Made by a program: the position numbers and the translations under genes. Under the pieces are notes generated by a model, which was not told the origin of the DNA, made no database searches, and was given only the letters and a program-made list of their open reading frames with translations. Shown piece by piece: positions 32,736 through 43,592 of a stretch of 64,000 bases of DNA; the first letter of the stretch is position 1; every line of letters begins with the position of its first letter. This stretch comes from Ampelomyces quisqualis (taxonomy: Eukaryota; Ascomycota; Dothideomycetes; Pleosporales; Phaeosphaeriaceae). The stretch is taken from contig JAGTXZ010000021.1 in NCBI GenBank assembly GCA_018398575.1, forward strand, positions 496,001 to 560,000, read 5' to 3'.

Positions 32736-34725
32736 ATGGCTAATTTGGACGCCGGCATCGACATCCCCAAAAGCGCAACTGAACAGCTACCCACCACTGT
32801 CGAAAAGAGCACCAGAAAGTCGAACTCTCGTGTAAAAACACCCCGCCGCAAGTTCACTTTGATCACTATTACACTACTCTTGAACATACTACATTTGGGA
32901 TCCTTCGTCTGTCTCTTTACGTCGATCTATCTGATTGTAGCTACCCCGAATGACAAAACAAGCATACCGTCGGAGGTGTTAACGATACTATCTGTAAGGC
33001 TCGCGGCACGTGCTGTACAACACACAAGCTGACCTACCCAGGCATTTGTAACCATATTCTATACCTACCTCCATACCGTAATTTCGCTGAAGCTGAGGAT
33101 ATGGGAACATGAGCGAAGACATTCATCCACTGTCAAGAGAGCATCATACGTTGCTACGCGTCTTGCTGTATCGCTATGTATTCTGTGGCTCTTGACCAAC
33201 GGCTGGAATATGATTATTGTGGCTCGTCGTCCCACATGTCTACCGATGGCCCCAGACCTTCAATTATGGGAGTATGGCACCGCATGCTACGTTGCGCGGC
33301 TAGGCACGGCCTTTGCCACGATCTCGCTGTAGGCACTTCGTTCTCATCTCCTGGCACCGAGCTAACACGACGAGTAGTTTCGCGTCTTGCACTTTGTTCG
33401 GGGTCCTCGCTGCAGTCAGGCGACCATTCGAAGCACATCTTTTCAAGCACGGCTATCGTCTGCCAAGCGATCCCTTTGCTACGCCAACAGCGTCCCGAGG
33501 ACCTTCGCCAGTACGGCGCACATCTTACACAACAGAGAAGCAAGCACGGGGTAGAAGACGTTCGAGGTCCACAAACAGAAGTGTCTCCGATTCGGACGTA
33601 GAAACACTTGACCTCAGCCATAGTCCCCCTCCGCCGACTATATATGCTCCATCACCACAACGTTCTGTCGGATTGGGGATTTTCACGTCGGATTTTGTAC
33701 CACCACCAATACCACCAGAGTTCATGCATCCACCGCGAGCTTCATCGCTCGATTTGCTACCGCCATTCTTTCAGCCATCTGTGTCGAATCGGGTCCTAAC
33801 GCGGCCGCCACGTCTTTCTGGCCAAATCTCTACGCCAGGTTTTGTACCATTTTCGATTGCTCCTCAGTACTCTGCCTCGACATTGCGCGCGCTTCACCCG
33901 GCCAGCCCCTCCTCTCTACGGCCTATATCACGATCTCATCCTCATCTACCCAGTGCAGCCTTCTCGAGCCGTAGCCGATTTTCGCAATCTTCTATGTCTT
34001 TGACGAAACCGCCACGAATTGGTACAAGTACACCGAGTGGAAGCGTAACCTGGAGTTCAAGAAGTGGGTCAAGCGGACCCGAAGGACGTGGAACTCCTGC
34101 GTCTGGTGATGAGAATCAGAAGTATTCTTCTGAGGAAATCGTGCACGCTCTTATGACTGGAATACCGATACCTGGCACGATGCGCTTAAAGGTCAAATGC
34201 AAAGAGCACAAACGCACTGCTAGCGCACCGGATGCTGTACCTGGAGCCGACGAAGCACTGCAAAGAGACCGCATGGCTATAGGATGGAAGCCTCAGCTCG
34301 CCGAGCCGACGCAAAAGCCTGAAGAACACACCAGCGCACAACGACCATCAGTGCACACCAAGCTCGCAAGAATCGTACGCTCTTCGTCCGCCGAGCTATT
34401 GAGCCGCTTCGGTCCCGACAGCAGTCTCCACAACGACGAAAAGAACCCACAAGGAGAACTCGAGCTTAACAAAGACCTGCGGGCCAGAGTCACGACGGAG
34501 CTCCCGTTCCGACGCTCGAAATCTGCTGGCCACCCATCGCAGCCTGAAGTCTCTGTCGATACGCGTTCAAGTATCGTGGAAGCTGCCGCGACTATGGTGA
34601 GCAACATGCCGCAGGATCTTCAGGTGCGGAAGAGTATAGTGCTGCATTCCGAGCTGGAGAGGAGTAGGAATATGTGGTTCGATGAAGTGAGGAATAAGCC
34701 GCTGCCTCGGATCGCAAAGCTGTAA
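32736..34725 (+). CDS. Four-pass membrane protein with long disordered tail
   Basis: Unrecognised fungal protein of 630 aa. Exons 32736-32993, 33042-33328, 33378-34725. Four hydrophobic segments are spread over the three exons: LITITLLLNILHLGSFVCLF, FVTIFYTYLHTVISL, LAVSLCILWLLTNGWNMIIV and FATISLFASCTLFGVLAAV. The last crosses the second exon junction, which supports the splice. A basic N-terminus (KSNSRVKTPRRK) precedes the first span. The remaining roughly 400 residues are Ser/Pro-rich and disordered, with RRRSRSTNRSVSDSD and many SP/TP sites, so regulation by phosphorylation at a membrane is plausible. No catalytic motif seen. Confidence 0.82.
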
Positions 34726-36054
34726 GGGCGAGTGGTGAGGAGTGGGTGTATGTACAGCAAGTTGAAATGGTGGCAGATTGTGATGGCGTCAATATTTCTT
34801 CAGTGTGCATTGGGTCTCACGAGAGGTCGTAACCGTTTACATGCATTTCAAGTTAGTCTGGCGCCGCCCGCACATCTTCAAGTAGTTAAAGTGATATCGT
34901 TGGAGGGCTTATAGTCCTGAAATACTTCCAAGTGTGTATGTAGTATGTACTATGCATTGTAGCTGGACCTGGTACAAGCCGTGCACGCTGCTGGCATGTG
35001 GCAGGAATCATAGATGGGATTGGCTACAGAGATTGTCAACAGAGTTCTACTCAGTGAATAGCATCCGACAATTCTTCACCCCTATCGCAGGCCGTGAGTG
35101 CTGTTGGCAAGGCAAGATGGTGGGCTGGTGAAGAAGCTGGGAAGACAAGGGCAAGGCAGGAGACTGCTGCTGCCGCTTTGCCGAAGAGAGCCAATCGGGC
35201 GTGCATGAGCACTTGCTGTCAACCAGTTTCAGAGCACGGCGTCCATCTGTCATCGTCACCTTCACACACCTGACGTGCATCACCAAACTCTTTGTGGCTA
35301 CAGCTGCTGCACTTCGGTCTGCTCCGAGTATTTTTGTAGGTCGCGGCGGGATCGCGGCGGATCTGCGCTGCCATGTGAATGACCCCCCGTTTTTGTTGCA
35401 GTATCGATGTCGTCAGGAGGATGCGACTTACGATCTGGAGGCAAATGCGCATTGTCCGACCCAGGCATATCGGGCTTGGTTTCACTATGGTTGAGGTCAC
35501 AAGCATGGCCTCGTTTCGTGTCAGACCTTCTTCCATCTTCCTCTCACGTCAATTTGGTTGCCAGCGCGCAGACGTCTTGGACGCTTTCATACAAGTCCAC
35601 TACGCTGAGGCTGTGTCAAGGGCGGGAATTTGAACGCGCAATCCACTCGCTCTCTAGCCATCATTAGCATCGACTCCTGCCAATTGATCCGGTGTTGCCC
35701 CTGACCAAGCCTCGGCGCGCATCTGAAGCGCCTCTCGCAATTCACGAACCGGTGCTTGGCCTCTTGGCCCTTAGATCCGCTCCGCGATTCCTGTTGCCGC
35801 CAACACTCATCGACTTGGCGCGGAGCCACGCCAGACGGACCATGAGGGTTGGCAGTTCCACATGTGGGATTCGAGGCACACCGAGAAATTGGTCGTGCCC
35901 TGTCCTGCTTCAAATACTCTGCAGCCCGGATCCTGTCCCAATATCAATGCTTTTTGTTTGAACAGTTCCTCCTTACCAGTCACTCGTTAGACACGAATCT
36001 TTGCGCTTTCTGGTACTTTTTTAATCGCTTCTTCCTTATTTTACTGTCACAGTC
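34726..36054. other. 1.3-kb region upstream of the GH72 gene
   Basis: No coding signal I can support. The last 100 bases are T/C-rich with a TTTT run, typical of a highly expressed fungal gene's leader. Confidence 0.5.
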
Positions 36055-37474
36055 ATGAAGTCGTTCGCTGTCCTTGCCGTTCTCGGCTCAGCGGTCAATA
36101 CCGCTTTCGCAAACGTCGTCGCTCGCCAGTCCAAGGGAAACCTACCTGCTGTCTCCGTCAGGGGCAATGCCTTCTTCGCGGGCAACGACCGATTCTATAT
36201 CCGTGGTGTCGCTTACCAGCCCGGTTCGTCATGACGTGCCTCTTGATGACATTCCGATTCGGTCGTGTACTTATATCTCCCCAGGTGGCGCGTCAGATGC
36301 TAAAGACCCTCTGCTCGATCTCGAGAGCTTGAAGCGCGATGTCGCCAACTTCAGGTCTCTCGGCATCAACACCATCCGTGTCTACACCATCGACAACTCG
36401 AAGAACCACGACGAGGGCATGAAGATGCTCGACGATGCCGGTATCTACCTGGCTCTCGATGCCAACACGCCCAAGTACTCTCTCAACCGTGAGAATGCCC
36501 AGACCCTCCACCGCTCCTACAACGACGTCTACCTCCAGAACGTCTTTGCCACCATCGATTCCTTTGCCGATTACAGCAACCTGCTGCTCTTCTTCTCTGG
36601 TAACGAGGTCATCAACGAGAGGAACAACACCAACGCTGCTCCTTACATCAAAGCCGTTACCCGTGACATGAAGCAGTACATCTCCAACCGCAAGGGTCGT
36701 ATGATCCCTGTCGGGTACTCTGCTGCCGATGTCGCCGAGAACATTGAGGCTCAGGCCCTCTACTTCAACTGTGGTACCGACGACGAGCGCTCAGACTTTT
36801 TTGCTTTCAACGACTACTCCTGGTGCGACCCCTCCTCGTTCACCCAATCCGGCTGGGATGTAAAGGTCCAGACGTACGAGGACTACAGCAGGCCCATCTT
36901 CCTTTCCGAGTTTGGCTGCATTACCAACACCCGTGAGTGGGGCGAGATTGCTTCTCTCTACAGCACCAACATGACTGGCGTCTACTCTGGAGGTCTCGCA
37001 TACGAGTACACTGTCGAGCCCAACGGTTATGGAATCGTCGAGATTGGCAGCGACGGCAGGATCACCCCCAACGACGACTTCAGGCGCCTGAAGGCTGCCT
37101 ACGAGGAGACAGACAACCCCAGTGGCGCCGGTGGCTTCAAGGAGAATGGTTCCGCTTCCCAGTGCCCATCCGAGTCCGACGAGTGGGAGGTCGAGGGCAC
37201 GAGTCTTCCTTCCATCCCCCAGAGAGCTTCCGCATTCATGGACGACGGTGCTGGTACCGGCCAGGGTCTTTCGGGATCCGGCTCCCACTTTGCTGGCGAG
37301 CCCAGCGAGTCCACTGCCACTCCCGGCTCCGGCGCAGCCACCCGTGTGCCTGACGGCTCTGCTGAGGGCTCCAGCCAGGGCAACCAGGGCGCCGCCTCGG
37401 GCGTTGAGATTCCTCTCCGCTTCATGGGCATGGTCGCTGCGAGTATTCTCTTTGGCGCTGTGCTTGTATTTTAG
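36055..37474 (+). CDS. GPI-anchored beta-1,3-glucanosyltransferase, GH72 (Gas/Gel)
   Basis: Elongates and branches wall beta-1,3-glucan at the outer plasma membrane. Exons 36055-36223 and 36285-37474 give 452 aa. Signal peptide MKSFAVLAVLGSAVNTAFA. GH72 signatures are YQPGGASDAKDPL, NTIRVYTIDNSKNHDE, the acid/base Glu164 in SGNEVINE and the nucleophile Glu265 in FLSEFGC. A short C-terminal region replaces a full Cys-box (X8) domain, so this is the Gas3/Gel1-like subclass without CBM43. A Ser/Gly-rich stalk and hydrophobic end (FMGMVAASILFGAVLVF) form the GPI signal. Strong codon bias suggests high expression. Confidence 0.95.
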
Positions 37475-37993
37475 ATGGACGGACGTTGATGGAGTGGATT
37501 TGAGCTGGTGTGGGTTCGAAGAGCTGTGACATGCAGAAGAAATTAGAAACCAATCATTTGCTTTTACCCTGTTGTTTCTCTTGTGGGAGTTATGATTTGG
37601 TCACGAACTGTGATGGTGTTGCGATGGACTTGTCCAGGTCACGTTCATACCAGACATACAGTGCAAGGCGTTGTTTATTCTTCCAGCACTTGACTAGCTA
37701 CGCCTTGTCTCCCAGCACGAACATGACTCTTCCGGCACAATGAATGGGCATGGCGCGGAGGCCTCCACGCGGGAGCTTGAGTTAGACAACCCCTCATTTT
37801 TGGTGGTTGGCGCCGCTTGGGCCCCCGATATGGGGAATTCTACGGGATTCCGTGGTCGCGCCGCACAAACGCAGCTTCGACGCCCCAAGTCGTGATTGTT
37901 CGTGTATGAGCGCTAGGAGTGTCCTCTGCCCGCGACCCGCGTCCTTCACCCGCCCCTCCACCACTGCATACTGCGACACACAGCCGCCCCGCC
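37475..37993. other. Intergenic and Sgt1 promoter
   Basis: About 520 bases between GH72 and Sgt1 genes on the same strand; no further gene seen. The Sgt1 frame is open from 37,919, but without an ATG before 37,994. Confidence 0.55.
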
Positions 37994-39175
37994 ATGGATC
38001 ACGCCAAGAAGGGTGACGCGGCGCTCAGTGCCAGCCAGTACACCGAAGCTATCCAGCACTACACCGACGCTCTAGCCGTCAATCCCGAGGCTGTCAAATA
38101 CTACATCGGCCGCTCTACAGCGTACCAGCGCACCCAGAAATATGCCGACGCTCTCACCGACGCCGAACGCGCCGTCGTTCTCGCCCACAAGCGCGCGAAA
38201 CGCGAACTGATCAAGGACGCCCAGTTCCGGCGCGGACTCGCCCTCTTCTTCCTCGAGCAATACGGAGACGCCGAGTATGTTCTCAACATTGTCAAAGAGC
38301 TGGACGAGAAGGACAAGATGCTGCCGACGTGGAGCGCAAAGGTTGCTGCCAAGCTGAAGGACCTGCCTGAAGAGGATGAGAGGCGCAAGGTCACGGCCAA
38401 GAAAGTGCCAGAGGTCGAAATCCCTGCTGTCCCGGCCAACTCGACCTCGAACCCGAAGACAAGCAGCGCAGACGACGCCCCCAAGAAGACTGAGGACGTG
38501 GCTGCGCCCAAGCCCATTGTGCCCACACCCGCGAACAAGATCAAGCACGACTGGTACCAGAGCAACGACAGCGTCACGGTGAACATTCTCGCCAAGGGCG
38601 CGCCCAAAGACGCGACTACCGTCGAGTTGGAGAAAGACTCGCTGTCAGTCTCGTTCCCCATCACTGGTTCTGATTCCGAATTCCACTTCTCCGCCGACCC
38701 GCTTTTCGCCTCGATCGATCCATCGCAGTCCAAATTCCGAGTAACACCAAACAAAGTGGAGCTAACGCTGAAGAAGGCTGCACCAGGCGTAAAGTGGCAC
38801 AACCTCGAGGGCGATCGTCAGGTCGAGGCCATGACGGATGAGAACAAGCCCACCATACCCTCACATGTACTTACTGGCAAGACGACCCAGGAGTCAGCAC
38901 CCGCGTATCCGACCTCGTCCAAGTCTGGCGCCAAGAATTGGGACAAGCTGGCGAAAGAGGACCTAGACGACAAAGACGAGATGGAGGGCGACGAGACCTC
39001 GCATTTCTTCAAGCAGCTGTACAAGGGCGCATCCCCCGATCAGCAGCGCGCCATGATGAAGAGCTACCAGGAGAGCGGCGGCACCGTCCTGAGCACCGAC
39101 TGGAGCAACATCGGCAGTAAGACGGTCGTGCCTGAGCCTCCGGAGGGCATGGAGGCAAAGAAGTACTCTCAGTAG
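37994..39175 (+). CDS. sgt1: Sgt1 co-chaperone (TPR-CS-SGS)
   Basis: Hsp90/SCF adaptor needed for kinetochore and ubiquitin-ligase assembly and, in many fungi, for NLR-like immunity. Intronless, 393 aa. The ATG at 37994 sits in a good context (GCCATGG). TPR repeats cover about residues 1-110 (KKGDAALSASQYTEAIQHY, then AVKYYIGRSTAYQRTQKY). A CS domain lies at about 180-270 (KIKHDWYQSNDSVTVNILAKG trimmed here to its start KIKHDWYQS). The SGS domain fills the C-terminus (WDKLAKED, FFKQLYKGASPDQQRAMMKS, GTVLSTDWSNIG). Every element is in place. Confidence 0.96.
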   Translation: MDHAKKGDAALSASQYTEAIQHYTDALAVNPEAVKYYIGRSTAYQRTQKYADALTDAERAVVLAHKRAKRELIKDAQFRRGLALFFLEQYGDAEYVLNIVKELDEKDKMLPTWSAKVAAKLKDLPEEDERRKVTAKKVPEVEIPAVPANSTSNPKTSSADDAPKKTEDVAAPKPIVPTPANKIKHDWYQSNDSVTVNILAKGAPKDATTVELEKDSLSVSFPITGSDSEFHFSADPLFASIDPSQSKFRVTPNKVELTLKKAAPGVKWHNLEGDRQVEAMTDENKPTIPSHVLTGKTTQESAPAYPTSSKSGAKNWDKLAKEDLDDKDEMEGDETSHFFKQLYKGASPDQQRAMMKSYQESGGTVLSTDWSNIGSKTVVPEPPEGMEAKKYSQ

Positions 39176-39254
39176 AGACGCAGCAGAAAAGCATTCTCAG
39201 TCCAAGGCACAAGATGTCGCTCACGGTTTCCTTGTCCACATCATACCACACTAC

Positions 39255-39611
39255 CTACATGACAGCATAGCGAGGGGCGACAGGGGCTGTATCATAGTTA
39301 TTTGCATACTTGTCAATCTCAACACGACTTTTACGAATCTCTTGTGCGCTGACTAGGCCGCCATGTCTTGGTGCACCGAGAGTGAGACGGCCATCATAGT
39401 ACCCGGTGGTCTGCAACTGCATCACGCGACTTTTGTGGGACTTTGCACCGTCCTTCACATGCAGTTTGTCAGACATGATTCGGTGTTTGTGTGCCCATCC
39501 CCGTAGGGACATGGTGGAGTTGGGGCTCTTTGCAACAATTGTCGGGGGGAGGCTAACGTTGGGCGTGTGCTGCAGTGCAGGTAGGCAGGACCGACGGAAT
39601 AGCAAGGACAT
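39255..39611 (-). CDS. Possible small protein, 118 aa
   Basis: Open frame convergent with sgt1, starting MSLLFRRSCLPALQHTP, which looks like an amphipathic mitochondrial presequence. It is followed by a Lys/Arg-rich middle and DTAPVAPRYAVM at the end. I know no family for it. Codon use is reasonable but nothing else proves it; it could be a chance frame. Confidence 0.4.
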   Translation of the reverse strand: MSLLFRRSCLPALQHTPNVSLPPTIVAKSPNSTMSLRGWAHKHRIMSDKLHVKDGAKSHKSRVMQLQTTGYYDGRLTLGAPRHGGLVSAQEIRKSRVEIDKYANNYDTAPVAPRYAVM

Positions 39612-39744
39612 GATGTGTAGTCCGTACGGAAAAAATATGTGCTTGTATTTTTTGGACCGCTAAGACCGTTTTGTTTTAGCCACGCCGTTGATGGCCAATT
39701 CCCTGCTGAGATCACCCTTTACCACCTTGTGAGGGCTTCACTCG

Positions 39745-39752
39745 CATTGATT
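39745..39752. repeat. hAT target-site duplication, left copy
   Basis: CATTGATT directly before the left terminus; identical to 45605-45612. Confidence 0.9.
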
Positions 39753-39775
39753 CATGGATGCAGATAATAGTAAAA

Positions 39776-39930
39776 TAGTAATTACTAAGTAATTACTATA
39801 TAGTAATTACTATGCCTGAAAACGTAGTAAGTTACTATAATAGTAAAGAACTATTTATAGTAATTTACTAATAGTAATTTACTATAATAGTAAAAATAGT
39901 AATTTACTATTTACTATATAGTAACTTTTA
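39776..39930. repeat. Left subterminal repeats
   Basis: Dense copies of TAGTAATTACTA and TAGTAATTTACTA variants, partly overlapping and mostly self-complementary. hAT transposases bind short subterminal repeats together with the ends, so these are probable transposase-binding sites. Confidence 0.8.
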
Positions 39931-40689
39931 AATATTATATTTTTTATTTAAAATCCTAAAAGTATAGTAGAAAATAAGTATATTACTATATTAATACTAC
40001 TATAGTTATATACTTTAAGCTATATATACTAGAGTTAAAACTAAATAAAACTACGTAAGTATAGTATATATTACTTAGTATATATAATAATTAAAACTCT
40101 AAAATAACAATATAAATAGTAATACTATAATTAAAGTATGTATATTAAGCTATAGACCTAGATAATACTTAATTTATTAGTATAACTTTAATTTTTTTAG
40201 AATATTAAGTATTAGATAAAGTAAAGCTAAAAGAAATAGACTATATTATTTGAGAACTATATATCTATTAACTAAGAGAAAGAAGTAAACTTTTTTATTC
40301 TATTAGTACTTATAACTAGAAAGTAATATATATATAAGTGTAAAAGTATTAGATAGCTAAAAGATAAACTATACAAAGTAGTAGTAATATAAGATTAAAT
40401 ATTTTATAGTTAATATTTATTTATATAACATTAGTCTAAATAACATTAGTCTAAATATAATACCTCTAGAAGAGAAATTAATTACTAAGATACTAGAGTA
40501 GTTATAATATATAACCTTACTATTTTCTAAGACTTTTTAAAGGTAAAGCTTTTAATATTCTCTTTATTAATATATATAATATAGCTCTAACTAAGTAGTA
40601 AGACTCTCTAATACTTACTAATATATTAACTTTATTGTATTAACTTTAAATTATAACTATTTTATATAAATTCTTTTAGATTTACTTTA

Positions 40690-42915
40690 TTATATTAGCT
40701 CTATTATAGTGCTAGTAGAGCTACTATTTGTACTAGAGTCTATAGAAGTAGTACTTTCTATATCTATATCTTTTACTTGCTTAATTAAACTATTTTTCTT
40801 TTGATTATTATCTTTAGTTTCTTCTCTTTCTATAATATTCCAAGACTTTAATATTATAAGCTGTTTAATAGTAGTAGATATAAGTCTATTTCTAGGCTTA
40901 GTAACTATATTACCTGCTATACTAAAAGTAGACTCGCTAGGACTAGAAGTAGAAAGAATAGCAAGATAGTCTCTTGCTATATTATAAATAATAGGCATAT
41001 CTTGCTTATGTACGTTATAATAGTTTTCTATAGAAGTTTCTTTAGAAATAGTATCTTCTCCTAAGTATATATAAATCTCTTCTCTATTTATATTAATATT
41101 ATCTTCTCTATAAAATTCGTTATCACTACTATAGTCTATATTATTTATACTATCTATAGTATCTATAGTTTTATCTTTACTAGTAGTAGTATTATACTCT
41201 TCTTTATATTTATAATATAGTTCTAGAAGTAGTTCTTTAACTCTACTTTCTATAGTAAAGTTATTAGGAAATAAATTGCTAAAAAGTTGAAGTTTAAAGT
41301 GCGGATCTAAAGCAGTAGCTATAGCAAGAGTTTCTAGCTTAGAATCTAAGCTTCTAGTATTATTTAAAGGATAGTACTCTAAAAGCTTATCTAAAGAAGC
41401 TTTAATAGCTGTTTTAATAAATATATTAAAATTAATATTATTGTCTCTATTAAAATAAAGAGATTCTAGCTTTCTTAGTAGCCTAAAAATATATGGTATT
41501 ACTAAAGAGATAGTAGAGTAGCTAGAAGCTTGAAATCTTATTGTAGGCTTTCTAAATAGCTCTAATAAATCTCTAATATATATAATATAGTTCCACTCTT
41601 CTTCTAATATATTAAACTTATCTATATTTAATTGTTTCTTTCTACTAGTAGGCATTTCTCTTATAAGAGATAATAACTCGTTTATTTCTTCTTTAAAATA
41701 GATAAATCTATCAAGCATATTATAAGTAGATAACCATCTAGTTATATTATCTTTAACTAGCTTTTCTTTACCTATATTATTATAGTTTAGTTGCTTGTTC
41801 TTTTTTACTAGCTTCTTAAAAGTATTTTTTAATGTATGATTATACTTAATAGCAGTAATTAGATTTCTAATAGTATTAGAGAGATCTTTGTATTTTGTAT
41901 AGAGAATAAGATAGTTTTGATCTTGCTTTAGACTATTAATAGTAGTATTAAAGCCTTTACTACTATTAGGAATAAAGAATATAAACATAAGAAATTGATT
42001 ACTTATTAGATTTAGAATATGTGCTACACATCTATTATCTTCTATATTAATATTTAGATTTACTTTATAATTATCTTGTAACTCTTTTACTAGACTATTA
42101 ATAGGAGAGGCATTATCTCTAGTAATTGCTATAACCTTTCTTTTAATATTAAATTCTTGTAGTATCTTATTTACTTGTTTGTATAAAATAACTCCTGTAT
42201 AGCTAGTATATTCTTCTAAAGACTCAAAGCCTATAAGAAGACTTTCTAGCTTAAAGTTACTATTAATATAGTGTAATGTTACTGCTAAAAAGTCTATATT
42301 ATTACCTGAGTTCCACTCATCTATAGTAATAGAAAATCGACTTGTATTTTTACTTAATCTATCTTTAACTTTATTTAATTCTCTATTATATAGTTTATCT
42401 AAGTCTTCTTTAATTGTTTGTCTACTAAAAGTAGGAATATCTTCTTTTAAATACTTAATATAATTATTAAAGCTAGTACTTTCTACTAAACTAAAAGGTA
42501 AGTTATTATTTACTATAAACTTTAGAAGCAAAGCTCTATATTCTTCTTTAACAAAGTAGTTACTAATAGGCCTCTTTCTAGCTATTCTACTAGAAGTAGA
42601 GCTAGAAATATTAGAAGAAAAGCTATCTTCTATACTTAAGTTATTTTCTTCTATATCTACTATCCCTCTATTTAAATTCTTATGCTTATTATTATAATGC
42701 ATAATTAAATTAGTATAGTTAATAGGCCATTTAACTTGAGTATTATAACTACAATTTGTACAGTTTACTTTAATTCTATCTTTATTATTATTACTACTAT
42801 TTAGTGGAAGAAGTTCTCTAGTAAATAGATTATCTTTAAAAATAAAATGGCTAGCTTCTAAAGGAGGTAAAATAAAGCTTTGATCTAAAATAGAAACTTT
42901 TTTAGGTCTAGGCAT
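40690..42915 (-). CDS. hAT transposase, intact, AT-extreme codon use
   Basis: 741-aa single-exon transposase. N-terminal BED-type zinc finger: Cys52, Cys55, His73, His78 (VNCTNCS...HYNNKH). RNase H-like core with the acidic triad Asp199 (SITIDEWNSG), Asp267 (AITRDNASP) and Glu661 (STSSPSESTFS). Other hAT marks are the C-x2-H of RCVAHILNL and RWLSTYNML (393-401). The C-terminal dimerisation block reads DYLAILSTSSPSESTFSIAG, then PRNRLISTTIKQLIILKSWN. Length is normal for an autonomous element. Coding sequence is extremely A/T-biased (Asn, Ile, Lys, Leu-TTA/CTA, AT-ending codons throughout), yet has no stop. In a genome with RIP that requires either selection for CpA-poor sequence or entry after RIP lapsed. 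Confidence 0.95.
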   Translation of the reverse strand: MPRPKKVSILDQSFILPPLEASHFIFKDNLFTRELLPLNSSNNNKDRIKVNCTNCSYNTQVKWPINYTNLIMHYNNKHKNLNRGIVDIEENNLSIEDSFSSNISSSTSSRIARKRPISNYFVKEEYRALLLKFIVNNNLPFSLVESTSFNNYIKYLKEDIPTFSRQTIKEDLDKLYNRELNKVKDRLSKNTSRFSITIDEWNSGNNIDFLAVTLHYINSNFKLESLLIGFESLEEYTSYTGVILYKQVNKILQEFNIKRKVIAITRDNASPINSLVKELQDNYKVNLNINIEDNRCVAHILNLISNQFLMFIFFIPNSSKGFNTTINSLKQDQNYLILYTKYKDLSNTIRNLITAIKYNHTLKNTFKKLVKKNKQLNYNNIGKEKLVKDNITRWLSTYNMLDRFIYFKEEINELLSLIREMPTSRKKQLNIDKFNILEEEWNYIIYIRDLLELFRKPTIRFQASSYSTISLVIPYIFRLLRKLESLYFNRDNNINFNIFIKTAIKASLDKLLEYYPLNNTRSLDSKLETLAIATALDPHFKLQLFSNLFPNNFTIESRVKELLLELYYKYKEEYNTTTSKDKTIDTIDSINNIDYSSDNEFYREDNININREEIYIYLGEDTISKETSIENYYNVHKQDMPIIYNIARDYLAILSTSSPSESTFSIAGNIVTKPRNRLISTTIKQLIILKSWNIIEREETKDNNQKKNSLIKQVKDIDIESTTSIDSSTNSSSTSTIIELI

Positions 42916-42997
42916 ATTGTATTAAACCTTTTAATATAGACTTAATAAATAAGAAGATATATCTATTGTAAATCTTAAACTTTTCTTAAGATTATTT

Positions 42998-43061
42998 TTC
43001 TAGAAGCTTCTAGTAGTTTCTACTTAGTAATAGTAGATTTTTAAGCTAGAATATTCTAGAA
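42998..43061. promoter_or_regulatory. Two perfect heat-shock-element-like triplets
   Basis: TTC-ta-GAA-gc-TTC at 42998-43010 and GAA-ta-TTC-ta-GAA at 43049-43061: each has three alternating nGAAn units at the exact 5-base period bound by heat-shock factor. They lie 83-146 bases upstream of the transposase ATG. Further GAAgcTTC pairs occur at 43311-43318 and 43344-43351 in the palindrome centre. The motif is certain as sequence; function is inference, since TA-rich DNA with TTCTAGAA repeats can give chance matches. Confidence 0.5.
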
Positions 43062-43083
43062 TATAGAGTATATAGTATAAAGA

Positions 43084-43580
43084 TATAGAAGAGAGAAGGT
43101 AGTAGTAGTAGACTTAGAAGGAGTCTTTGAGTTGTCTTGTTCGAACTCTTAGAGAGAGAAAGCAAGTACTTAAATACTTAGCTTTTAGTTCTAGAGCCTT
43201 CTATTATATTAGTAATATAGAATATACTAGAATCTTAATTTGTAAGCATTAGTAATAGAAACGTCTTAGATCTGCTTAGAAATCTAGTATTAGTAATAAA
43301 GACTAGTCTAGAAGCTTCTAGCTATTTCTAGTTACTTCTACTAGAAGCTTCTAGACTAGTCTTTATTACTAATACTAGATTTCTAAGCAGATCTAAGACG
43401 TTTCTATTACTAATGCTTACAAATTAAGATTCTAGTATATTCTATATTACTAATATAATAGAAGGCTCTAGAACTAAAAGCTAAGTATTTAAGTACTTGC
43501 TTTCTCTCTCTAAGAGTTCAAACAAGACAACTCAAAGACTTCTTCTAAGCCTACTACTACTACTACCTCCTCTCTTCTAT
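43084..43580. repeat. Large palindrome between the two hAT genes
   Basis: Left arm about 43084-43321 and right arm about 43341-43580, with a 19-base spacer. The arms are nearly identical: I find three transitions, one further mismatch and a three-base CTA-repeat length difference near the outer ends. The inner 14 bases (CTAGAAGCTTCTAG) are palindromic themselves. The right arm runs to 12 bases before the accessory gene's ATG; the left arm ends about 170 bases before the transposase ATG. Both genes therefore have nearly the same upstream sequence. Transcripts through it would fold into a long hairpin. Confidence 0.93.
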
Positions 43581-43592
43581 TATCTTTTAAAG

